Shown: in pieces, positions 23,601 to 33,729 of the stretch
Numbering within the stretch: the first letter of the stretch is position 1
How the letters are laid out: every line of letters begins with the position of its first letter
Assembly: GCA_032358255.1 (NCBI GenBank)
Contig: JAULBX010004666.1
Span: 1-64,000, forward strand
Length of the DNA stretch: 64,000 nt
Direction: 5' to 3'
From: Heterotrichella gracilis
Taxonomy: Eukaryota; Sar; Xanthophyceae; Tribonematales; Xanthonemataceae
Notes under the pieces: generated by a model
What the model saw: only the letters and a program-made list of their open reading frames with translations
Database searches by the model: none
What the model was told of the DNA's origin: nothing
Program-made: the position numbers and the translations under genes

Positions 23601-26600
23601 CGGCTGGGGTCGTTCGAGTCCAAGGCCCGGGGGGAAATCGCTGTGCGCGCCATCGTGCTGGGGGCACCTGGTGCGGAGGCAATGGCAAAGGAGCCGCCGC
23701 TGTGGGTCAGGTGGGGAAGCAAAACCCTGCAATGGTCTACAGATGTGGTGGTCGGTTGTAAGATGGATCCCCTTCTTGCTGCTACTGGCAGCGCATCCAT
23801 TGCTCCTCATCCCTCCACACCTTGCTCCACATTTACACTCCAGACTCATGCTACACACAAACACACAGACACACACAAAATAAGGAAAAAATCGTGTGAT
23901 TGCATATACACTGAACTGCTGTTACACTTCTTCTCTGGTACTTCTAAAATGCCTCTCACCTTCACACCCACCCCCACAGGCAGCGCACCTGGCGCGAGGA
24001 TGCTGGCGCCCACCTGGCGGCCCTCACCGACCTCAACCTCAGCCAGAGAAGCGCAATCGCACAGGCAATGCTGCGCACATTCACCCTGTGGCAGGTGAGG
24101 CGGGGTGTAAGTGGGGGGATTGAGTGACTTTGTGGCCAGATCGCATTACGCATTACCGGTTGGCGCCAAGTGGACACAGACCTACATATGCCCATTGCAC
24201 ACGAGTTTCAATAATAATAACAATAATAACAATAGTTCAATCATAGCAATGATTCAATGGAACGCCACACCACACCGCACCGCACCCATCCCGTCCCCTT
24301 TCCACAAAATCCCAGGGCCCCCCCGGCACCGGCAAGACCCGCACCATGCTTGCGCTGCTGCGCGTGCTGTGCTCGGTGGCCGAGGCGCCACACCGCTGGA
24401 AGCAGATGGGTCCGCTGCTGGCGGTGGGGGGGACCAACGCCGCGGTGGATAACCTAGTGGAGGGTTTGCTGGCCAGGGGGATCAACGTGGTGCGCATTGG
24501 ACAACCGGCAAAGGTGGGTGGAAGTAGGACCAGACAACACCTTATTCACTCTATTTCAACGTGGACATGATCAAGCTCCACAATATATCTAATTTGCAGG
24601 GTGCTGTAATGATAGTGAATAAGCTCCTGTTGCAGCAAGTTCATGGAATCATGGTCGCTTGGTCCACAGTCTTGCATCCACGAGACATCTTTATGTTTAT
24701 ACGGCGTTGGCTGGCATTTACTGTCACCATTGCAGACCATAAGAGTTGTAGATTGGCATTCTCCCCCCTTCACCTGCATGGCCACCCTCACTGCAGTGCT
24801 CCTGTTACCCCAACCCACCTTTTGACCCCTGCATACCCACTCCCTCTCCCCTCCTCAGGTCCGCCCCAGCCTGCGCCACGCCACCCTAGAGGCCAAGGCG
24901 GAGGCAACACCACAGGGCATGCAGGTGGGTGGTGGGGGGCGGTGGGGGGCTGCCTTCCTGTTCACATCCATACCGTTGTCACTAAACAAGGGAATGGTAC
25001 TTCTTGTACTGCATGTGGTGGCAATAATTGACCACTCACACTGTGGGCCCCTCAGCCTGCCGCCATTGCGAGAGGGTGTGGATTTCCCATTGTCTTGCCA
25101 GGTTGTTGATAGTATCTTCAAGACAAATGAATTTTCCAAAAATGCGCTTTCCAGGCTGTGTCCCTGCGTGAGAGCGCGCGCAAGCTGAAGGAGCGCGCCA
25201 CTGGCAGGGGGGGCAAGGGGGATTACATGAGCGGGGAGGAGGCGGAGGAGCTGCGGAGGAGGGGGGATATGGCGTGGGCGCGGGCGCAGGCCATGCTCAA
25301 GGGGGCGGCGCAGGACGTGCTGAGCAACTGCCAGGTGAGAGGAAGCAAATGCAACGATCAGGTGTTTTGATTATTATTCCAATGATTTTGTATTATTCTA
25401 TTATTGTTTGCCTTTATATTTAATGGGGCGGCGCAGGCGGTGGTGGCCAACTGCCTACTCAAATGGCCAAATGCAGGTTTTGGCCGCTACCTGTTAGCCT
25501 GGGGGTCTAGGGCTTCACCGTAGGGTTTTTATTTAGGGAAATTGTGTGTTTGTGCAGGTTGTTGCCGCCACCTGTGCGGGTGTGTTTGACAACAATCTCA
25601 AAGGGATGACATTCAAGGTGGTTGTCATAGATGAAGCCACACAGGCAACGGAGCCAATGACAATCATGCCGCTGGTAAGAGGGTTGTGGCGGGGGAAGAG
25701 GGTATAGGGTGGGGGGGAGTGGGGCAAGCAGCCAGGGGAGCATGTGAGTTTCAGGGTTGTGCGTGAAGGTGAGAGGTGGAAGGGGCGTGCAGTGCAGAGA
25801 TGTACTGGGGTGGCGAGCGTGCCATTTCTGGAGATGCAGTGTGCCCGTATGCGGCTATGTGGGTGCCAGCTGAGTTGTGCTGGATCAGATCACAGTTGTT
25901 AAAACATAGCGATCTCCCCCCGCAAGGTGCGGGGCGCAGAGTGCGTGATTGCTGCAGGCGACCCCAGCGGCTGCCCCACATAAACCCTTGCCAAAACCCT
26001 ATCTTGAACATATCCCAAACCCTACTGCAGGTGCACAGCGCAGAGTGCGTGATTGCCTGTGCCCCCCAGCAGCTTCCCCACATAAACCCTTGCCAAAACC
26101 CTATTTTGAACTTGTCTAAAACTGTATCCTCCCCCTGCAGGTGCGCGGCGCGGAGTGCGTGATTGCTGCAGGCGACCCCCAGCAGCTCCCCCCCACCGTT
26201 GTGTCCCAGCAGGCGCTCAAGTTTGGCCTGGATGTCACGCTGTTTGAGCGGGTGCAGCAGTCAGGTGGGGAGGATGGGCGTCACTGTTTGACGGTGTTGC
26301 ATTGCATGACATTACCATGGTGCCGGATTTCCAGCCAGTCACTCGTCAGTTGTTTAAAAACGCCACTTCAACCCCCACGCCAATACCTCTTTTCGGCAGG
26401 CCTTTAGCTCCAACTCTGAGCTTCCAGTATTGCATGCGCCCACACATAGACGATTGGCTCTCACGTGCGTTCTGCAATGCACACATATATACCTGGATTG
26501 CTACCTTAGGCTTCAGGATCTGGCATGCCAACCGTTGTTTAATTGCATCTCTTTGGTCTTAAATTCCCCTCTCCTATTCCACAGGTCTCGAACCCCTGCT

Positions 26601-27979
26601 CCTAGATACCCAGTATCGCATGCACCCCCACATAGCTGACTTCCCCTCCCACGCATTCTACAACTCGCAATTGAAGACGGGGATCACCGCCGGGGACCGC
26701 CCCGCCCCCGCCGGCATCCCCTGGCCCGACCCCACAACCCCCCTGGCCCTGGTGCCATGTGAGCATGGCAGGGAGATGCGTAGTGAGGCGTCAGGGGGAG
26801 GAACGCCTGGTGGTGGGGATGGGGAGCGGACGCAGGGGATGGGGTCGTACAGTAATTTGGAGGAGGCCAAACTGGCGATCAGGTGGGGTAGGGATTGAAC
26901 GCAGGGGATGGGTCAATCATTTGAATGTATTCACCCCAATTGTATCTGCCGATTTACACCCTCGGGCTGCTTGCAGCCATCATGTCATTTTGACATTACA
27001 GTATATGTGACTTATCTGTTATAAACCTTTTTTGAGTGTTTCATTTCTGATTCAAGTTGTTTATGTGTTTTGCCAATCTCCCACCACAGGCTGCTCGTCG
27101 CCATCATGTCATCGGGCGACGCGGCCGACGCCGCAATCCTCACCCCCTACGCCGGCCAGGTCCGACTATTATCCCACCTGGCCCGCGCCCTCACGCCCAC
27201 GCCCCCCTGGTTTGACCGATTCACAATTTCCACCGTGGATGCCTATCAGGGGAGGGAAGCTGATGCTATCATCTTCTCCACCGTGCGGTGCAATTCAGAG
27301 GGCAACATTGGGTTTGTGAAGGATGAGCGGAGGCTGAATGTGGCCATCACCCGGCCAAGGAGGTAAATTCCACACCCTGGTACCCTAATGTGACGTAGGG
27401 TTTAGGGTTTAGGGTTTGTGAAGGATAAGCGGAGGCGGAATGCGGCCATCACCCGCCCAAGGAGGTACATTCTACACCCTAAATCCTAAAGTGACGTAGG
27501 GTTTAAGCCCTAAAGTGGCATAGGAGTTGTGAAAGATGAGGGGAGGCTGAATGTGGCCATCACCCGGCCAAAACGGTGTGTCCCACGCTGTGGACTCTAA
27601 ACCCTGATTGTAAATCCAGCTCAAGATAGTCTGTAAATCTGCATAGATGAAAATGAATGAATGATGTTAACAATTTGGGAACAACAACGTTTTTTTTGCG
27701 TTTTTCAGGGGCTTGGTAGTGGTTGGCTCCCCCTCCACCCTGTCCTCCAACCGCACCTGGGCAAAGTGGCTCGAGTGGATCGAGGTCAGGGGCCTAATCA
27801 TGCCCGTGGAAGATGTGCCTCACACCCCTTGGCAGGCACTGGAGGATGGGGACGGGAGCAATGGGGCTGCTGCTGCTGCTGGTGGGGAGGGGGGGACACG
27901 TGGCAGGGGGAGCACACCTGTGGTCGCACAGGGGGGGAGTCTGAAGGGGAAAATTCCTTTGAGGCGCAAGGGGTCGTAG
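20636..27979 (+). CDS. UPF1/SEN1-like superfamily 1 RNA/DNA helicase
   Basis: Fifteen exons give one open frame of about 948 residues: 20636-21046, 21359-21550, 21859-21929, 22360-22522, 22958-23147, 23533-23710, 23980-24094, 24316-24513, 24859-24924, 25155-25334, 25558-25674, 26141-26264, 26585-26882, 27090-27362, 27709-27979. Motif I is GPPGTGKT (about 441-448), motif II DEAT (613-616), motif III GDPQQLPPT (638-646), motif IV YRMHP (679-683), motif V DAYQGRE (818-824) and motif VI VAITRPRR (852-859). This order defines SF1B helicases of the UPF1, IGHMBP2 and SEN1 group, which unwind RNA or RNA-DNA hybrids using ATP. The first 200 residues are low complexity with an acidic YYDDDEDEDD run. 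No UPF1 zinc (CH) domain is visible, so classical UPF1 is unlikely. Confidence 0.9.
21859..22126. repeat. Exon 3 of the helicase and two decayed copies in the next intron
   Basis: The end of the exon 21859-21929 (GCTGCAGAGGCTGTACAC then AGGTGACAAC) recurs at about 21989-22031 and, weaker, at 22089-22126. Between the copies lie CCCTAA- and CCCTAGCAGTA-type spacers. Confidence 0.7.
22259..22389. repeat. Copy of the start of helicase exon 4
   Basis: GAGCTCCC(A/-)TCCCGGCTGCGC-like sequence at 22259-22289 matches the start of the real exon at 22360-22389 about 100 bases downstream. Confidence 0.6.
25927..26196. repeat. Three copies of the helicase motif III exon start
   Basis: The real exon begins at 26141 with the coding sequence for CVIAAGDPQQLP. 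Copies lie at 25927-25979 and 26031-26080, each behind an AG acceptor. The spacer TAAACCCTTGCCAAAACCCT is also repeated (about 25981 and 26083), so the repeating unit is exon edge plus spacer. The second copy lost part of the GDP codons. Confidence 0.8.
26395..26676. repeat. Diverged copy of the start of helicase exon 13
   Basis: Sequence at 26395-26482 translates to QYCMRPHIDDW and aligns with QYRMHPHIADF of the true exon beginning at 26585. The copy starts behind an AG and is strongly diverged. Confidence 0.6.
27307..27578. repeat. Three copies of the end of helicase exon 14 with telomere-like filler
   Basis: The coding end for FVKDERRLNVAITRP (27307-27364) recurs at 27411-27466 and 27526-27578. 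Between the copies are GTGACGTAGGGTTTAGGG and AAATCCTAAAGTGACGTAG spacers. Both copies keep most of the motif VI reading frame. Confidence 0.8.
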
Positions 27980-29111
27980 CTAAACTCATCATTTTTAAAT
28001 TAGTTATTGCCAAAAGTAATAAAGGAAGTCAGTTTGTTTGGGCTGGAGTGGCCTTTGGTGCATGGAAGTGGGGGTCAGGCACCTAACCGTTTTGCTGACC
28101 CATTGTTTTTTCTTTGTATTTATGTTCCACCACTGAGTGGTTCATCCCGTGGGTTGGCATTATTTGATATGAATTTGGCATCACTGGCATGATGAGACAG
28201 CAAATTTCGAGCATAGTTTTTTTATTGCATCCAGGTCTTCGTTGGCCAAGTGGCATTGTGTTCCGAAGGGACGTGGGTTGCACGGCATGTCCATCTGCAC
28301 ATAATCACCACCACCGGTACCCAAAGTAGCTATTAAGACTATTGATATCTCAGATGAGTAAATTCTTGGTATTTTAGGATACAGCAGTCGAAACAATATA
28401 TTCTATTGAGAAGCGAGAGGTGCTGTGCTGGCTGTGCGGATGAAAGCGTGGCTGGCATGTCGTGCACCTGCATGCACACAAATTTACTTTCAACCGCGCA
28501 TATCAGTACGCTCACGGCCCAGCACAACGAATAACTATCTGCCTCCTTTTTTGGGTGTACACCCTGTGGGTTCTCAATGCATAGACTTTGAAGTCGTTTG
28601 CGCGGGAGATGATGTGGAATGCAGTCTGACTCAGCACTGACATACCGAGGCAATACAGGCCTCTTTTTCAACCGTTCCACCTCGGCCCAAATGGACTCTG
28701 GTTGGAACGAAAAGGGACGTTGGGGCGCAACACCAGCGTTTACAAATTGACGACGCGCTGTACAAGCGTTCACTATTTTGGAATTGACCAGGTAGATTCC
28801 CGATTTGAATCCGTCCTATTTCGAAATAGGTCTTCCTTCTTGCTCGAGAACACCCACGCCCACAACAACCACTGTTCGGTACCTCAACGTTGTCACTGGG
28901 CTCCATTGAACACACCGCGACTGCGTTCCCGGCCAACTGGCCCAACGCACCGTTTGGGCTAGCCAGCGCGCAAGCTGCAGTTCAGCACCCGCGAAAGAGT
29001 AGCACTACCAGAGCACGCACCAGATGAACAGATAAGCAACAGTTCTTTGCCAGCCTACTACCAACTTACTATAGCAGCTTTTCAGCCACCACCTCGCAAC
29101 AGTGGCACCCC
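27980..29111. other. Intergenic region with unassigned open frames
   Basis: Between the helicase and the first channel gene lie several short open frames on both strands (for example about 28339-28773 minus). None shows a recognisable domain or a splice-linked partner. The composition is mixed. It could hold an old mobile-element remnant, but I cannot support one. Confidence 0.4.
28018..28023 (+). promoter_or_regulatory. Candidate poly(A) signal AATAAA
   Basis: AATAAA lies about 40 bases after the helicase stop codon, a usual distance for a poly(A) signal. Confidence 0.35.
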
Positions 29112-32100
29112 ATGGCGTTGGGACCAAATGCATGCCATGGCCATCCAATCAGGCAGCCCTGCTTCGCCAACCGCCCCGCACACATACAGCACCCTCCACG
29201 GCACAGGCGACTTCCCCGTCGCAACCTCCAGGTGCACGCCAACGCCATTTTCACCCTTGCGTTGGAGGCGGGCGGGGCGCTGGCCCGCGGTGTGCAGGAG
29301 GCCGCGTTCATGTATCAGCCCCAGTGGCGGGAAAGCGTGCCCGAAAGCACCTACGTTGACGTGGGGTCCAAGGCGGTGGTGGCGGTAGCGGCGGTGGCGG
29401 TGGTCAGCGTAGGGTTCAAGGCAGTCTCGGGCTTCCTGGGGTCGAAGGTGTGGTGCCGGCATGGAGGCATCTGGCTTAGGGTTTAGGGTTTACGGTTTAT
29501 GGTTTAACGCCTCCACCGGCACCAGCACCAGCACCAGACCACCACCACCACCCACCACCACCATAACTGCCACTGCCATGCCTACCACACTAGCAACTAC
29601 CACCCAGCACTCACCTTGGTATGAAGGGAGACTCCTCAAAGTAGTACTAGTGCCTCCTCCACCAACACCCCCCCTCCCCAATCATTGGCACCATGCCCCA
29701 TCACCACCGCCAAGATCCCCCCATTCACCCCCCCCTCCTCACCCACCCCCCCCTCATTTTCCCTTCACGCAGGCCGCAGGATTATTTCACGACGACGACG
29801 ACGATGATGATGATAGTGGTGGTGGTGACGGGGAGGTTGTCCCTGATTTGCTCAAGGCGGGTGCGGGGCCACTGGCTGCGCTGGTGGCCGCGGCTGCGGG
29901 GGTGCGTGTGCCCATGCGGGTGGCGAGGCTGGTGGCGGAGGGGGCTGTGACACTGGAGGGGGAGCAGGGGGGGAGGCAGGGTGCGTGTGCCTGGATGGTG
30001 GTGTTGGGAAGGGTTGCTGGTCATGTGGTGGTGGGGGGTCACTGCCTGCCTTGCCCACCTGTCATTGCCAATGTTGGGTTTAGAGTTTAAGGGTTCGGGT
30101 TTAGGGTTTAGGGTTTAAACTAAACCCTAAACAGATCCTGGAGCGATGTAGGGAAGTGGGGTGTCAGCTCATGGACAGGCGTGGTAAATGAGGTGACCTT
30201 GGTTGGATTCCAGGTGCTCATACATTCTGAGGTTGACGAACGTTTTGCTCCAGGCACGACACCTCATATCGTGCCAAACATCATCTATTCCACACTTGTG
30301 TGCATGGGCACAAACATAAGCGTCGGCATTGGCATTGGCATCGGCATTGGTACTGGCATCGGAAATATGCGCGCCCACCTGCCTGCCTGTCGCTCCACAC
30401 TATGCGAGATGATCTCCCCACCTGGGCACATTTCCCTCCCCTGCGCATCTGAACGAGCATCCGCCCCTCCACATGTGCGTGTCCATGTCCCACCCATGCA
30501 TACCACCCCAGTCATCGCCCCCATTTTCAGGGTTCAGGGCTTCAGCTAAAGGGTTTACAGTTTAGTGATCCCCATGCCCCCGTCCCAGCGTGTAGCCTAT
30601 ATCCTCTGAAGCGCGACGGGTACATTATTATTCTTATTCTTGTCCCCTTGTGGAAGATCCACCTGAATTGTTTTCCCCCTGCCAGGTGACTGGTCAGGCA
30701 TCCTGACCCACGTGATGACTGTGCTGGGGGAGGATGCGGCTCAGCTATGTGTGGTCATGGGCATCGGAGTGGGGTGAGGCTGCACACCACTAAAAAGCAC
30801 AAAGCATACCGGGAATGAGTACATCATATATAAAATGCAAAACAAATGTATGTGAAGATATTGTTGAACAGTACGTTGCGTTGGTGAAAGGAGAATTGTG
30901 TTGCCCCCCATTATTCATTGCATTCACAGTGACCTACCATCAAAGCACCCCTGCACCCAAAATCCCCAGTCCTGTTATGCAGAAACGTGATGGGGCCATT
31001 TGCACATGGGATCAAAACCTCCAATATCGGTATTGCTCGACATGTTCATTACAATTATAATTTCATAACTCGACATGTTCATGTATTGATCCACAGTTGT
31101 ATTGTACCCCTCTCGCAGTGTGGTTTCTTTGCTGAGTTTGAAAAAGGTGGTGACCGCCAGCGCCGTGGCCGCCATACCCACCTCAGACCCTAATAGGGTT
31201 GACGAGAAGCACGCGCTGCACGCGGTCAGTGGCATGGTATCATGGCTGGTGGTACCCGCGGGGCTAGGTGCGCTTGAATGCAGTATTCAATGTCTTGTGA
31301 CTACAAAGCTTAGTGTTGATCCATGCCCATGCATGCCCTCGTCACCTCGCTTTGTTATGATGCGTAAAAAACAGGCTCACGTTATGGATGTGTGCAATTC
31401 ATGCGCCGCATGCAACATTCGGCAATGGCACCCCAAGATTCCCTGAATACCTCGATTGACACGCTCCTTTTTCCCCCTGCAGTGGCTTGCCTGGCTGCTT
31501 TTGAGGCGGATGTGGGTCCCCTGCTGGGGGTGATGGGGGTTGGGTGCCTGGGTGTGGGCCTGGCGGCGCACAGCATGATCACCAATGCCATCGCGGGGAT
31601 CTCAATTGTAGGGAAAGGAAAACAAACCCTAAACCCTAAACCCTAATTCTGATCACTAATGCCATCGCAGAGATTTCAAATGTAGAGAATGACAACCGTT
31701 CCGGCAAACCATGCTCCATGCAACCTAGCACTCACTGCAACGTGCCCCAAGATGGACCTGTGATTGTCGCCCTTTTATTTGTATTATCAAAAAGACTACA
31801 TGCATTCAAAAGCCAGGTTTGCAGTCCACCTTGATGATTCACGCCCTGAATCCCACCCGAACCTGTTACCCTATCCCCTGTTCATTGGCCCTGTACTGGC
31901 CCAGCACCTTCTCGTACATTTGCTGGGAACCTGATATTTGGCGAGAATATTTGGCGAGAATTGCTCGCAAATATGCTGCCATTGCTGTACCTTGTGATCA
32001 TATGATATCTCAGGCTGGGCCATTGAGACCAGAAACCCACCATGAGCAAGGGTAATAAGATAATAATTGGACGTATTATTGTATTATTACCCTTGCCACG

Positions 32101-32352
32101 AGCATGGAATGCTTGCCAACTGCTCTTTTGCTGCTGCAGCTTTCTTCCCATCGGCCCTTTGTGTTGGGGGAGCGCATCACTGTCCAGGGGGTGGGCACAG
32201 GAGTTGTGGAGCACATCGATTTTGCCCGCACCGTCATCCGTGGGGATGATCTGGCCCAGATCTGCATCCCCAACAAAACCATTGTGGAATCTGTCATCAC
32301 AAAGTACAGCGTCAACTCAGGCAGCGGGGTTGTGGTTGGCCCAAACACATAG
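29112..32352 (+). CDS. MscS-family mechanosensitive channel, C-terminally short paralog
   Basis: Six exons keep frame: 29112-29447, 29773-29980, 30686-30773, 31119-31267, 31483-31607 and 32140-32352, giving about 372 residues. The N-terminal about 45 residues are rich in His, Arg and Pro and look like an organelle-targeting peptide. The Gly/Ala-rich pore helix follows (GVGCLGVGLAAHSM, about residues 275-290), then the MscS beta domain with RPFVLGERITV, RTVIRGDDL and IPNKTIVESVI. Three exon lengths (88, 149, 125) are identical to the tandem paralog at 33730. A D8 tract lies in exon 2. The frame stops after SGVVVGPNT, and the C-terminal alpha/beta domain of the paralog (two further exons) is absent. 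It may be a truncated or failing gene. Confidence 0.78.
30097..30132. repeat. Head-to-head telomere-like junction
   Basis: Two to three TTTAGGG units run directly into CCCTAAA units through a central TTTAAAC. The arrangement is an inverted repeat in the orientation of a telomere-to-telomere join. It lies in an intron of the first channel gene. Confidence 0.75.
30324..30362. repeat. GGCATT/GGCATC microsatellite-like repeat
   Basis: About six imperfect hexamers of the CGGCAT/TGGCAT type lie in an intron of the first channel gene. Confidence 0.6.
31577..31684. repeat. Copy of the pore-exon end with CCCTAAA filler
   Basis: GATCAC(C/T)AATGCCATCGC at the exon end (31577-31611) recurs at 31651-31684. 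Three CCCTAAA units lie immediately between them. Confidence 0.8.
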
Positions 32353-33729
32353 AACAGCGAAACAATACCTAGGTACCATGCAGCGTCAGAAGACTCTTTG
32401 AGCTGGTGCGTTTTGATGGGAATTGGCGAAGAGGACGCCAAATAACTACCTATTTGTGCGCCTCAACTGAGTGGGTCATGTTTCTACGTGCCCACACCAT
32501 GAAGGAGGGCTGGGGCAGCAGGAGCCCTCAATGCTCAGAACTCGGATCTGATGACTCACTGCCTGCAGCTCATCGTGAGCGCTCAGGTCTGAGAAACAAG
32601 CTCTCAAAGGTCAGTGGTAGCGCTCAGCGCTTCTATCTGTCACTATACCGCACCCTTTCTTTTGTTTTAAGACTGAAAAACTTGCCCACTGTGTGGTGCA
32701 GATTATGTTGACCACTCCAAGTGCATATATGCCCTTTTCCTTTTTTTGCTTCCGAGAATCGAGCAAACTTGAGCACATTTTCCCCTAATAATTTGTTTGC
32801 ATGTTGACCAATACATTTTCCGTTCGACAACAAGAATTGTGGGCTGCGTGGGGCACAAGCAAGACAAAGAGGTCTCTTATTTGTCCTGTCTCTGACACAC
32901 CAACGATTCATATGTAGCCACATTCCACGTGTGTATCCAGTTGCACTGCCATCACCCTGCCACAGTGGAATTTCAGGGCAAGACATAGCCCTCAGCATCT
33001 ACCCCTAGTATGTTGACCACTGCGTTACAACACCTGACCGCGTGTCCAACACAGGAATTTTCCACACACATTTTTTGTCAAGCACAACAGCGCCTGCGCC
33101 GGGATGGGACAGTAATTTTGATACCGTCTTAAACCAGACTAAAATACAAGAATTACACGTACACCTTGGCCTCACGGCAGGGCATCATCACATGACCTCC
33201 ACAGCATGGGATGGCGCCCATGCATCAAAGGGCCTGCACACCGCGGAGATACTTTTGTATTTGGGGCCACTGCCTTCAGGCGTGTTTAAGTGGACCTTTG
33301 CACTCCAGTGGCCCTCTATCTATCACGATACGCCTTTGCGTGTGCCCTGTTTTTCTTTCCTCTTCCATTTTAAGAGAGAACATCTGTCCTTGATCTCATG
33401 AGACAACTTGCAGCTCCCCTCTGTCTCCCAGGAGTTGTCCCCACACCCACTGCGCAAACCGTGGCCTGTGGCAGGCGTTGCGATTCGTCAACCACAATAC
33501 AGTACACTGTGGCGCATCAAAGTTCCGTGTGGGTGCCCTATATGCTGTTGACAGCACATCTGCGCCCCAGGGGGTTGTACAAGTTCTACCCAAAAAAGTG
33601 CATGCATCTTTCGAACAGTGCCCATAGGAGCAAGTTTGTAAACCCCAGCTGTGTCAAACATGAAGTAGTTTTCTTTCCCACGAATCCTCTCTACCTACAC
33701 TAATACAGTTGCAGCAGCTGCAGCGCAGC
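32353..33729. other. Region between the tandem channel genes
   Basis: The C-terminal exons expected by comparison with the second channel gene are not found here. The stretch holds only short open frames without recognised domains. It may be an insertion or replacement that removed the 3' part of the first gene. Confidence 0.45.

Noticed and set aside
28339-28773. Minus-strand open frame of about 145 residues
   Set aside because: No domain, overlapping frames on both strands and no splice partner; a mobile-element remnant is possible but not supportable.
32633-32998. Minus-strand Cys/His-containing open frame
   Set aside because: The Cys pairs do not match a known zinc-binding pattern, and the frame neither starts with a good ATG context nor joins other exons.
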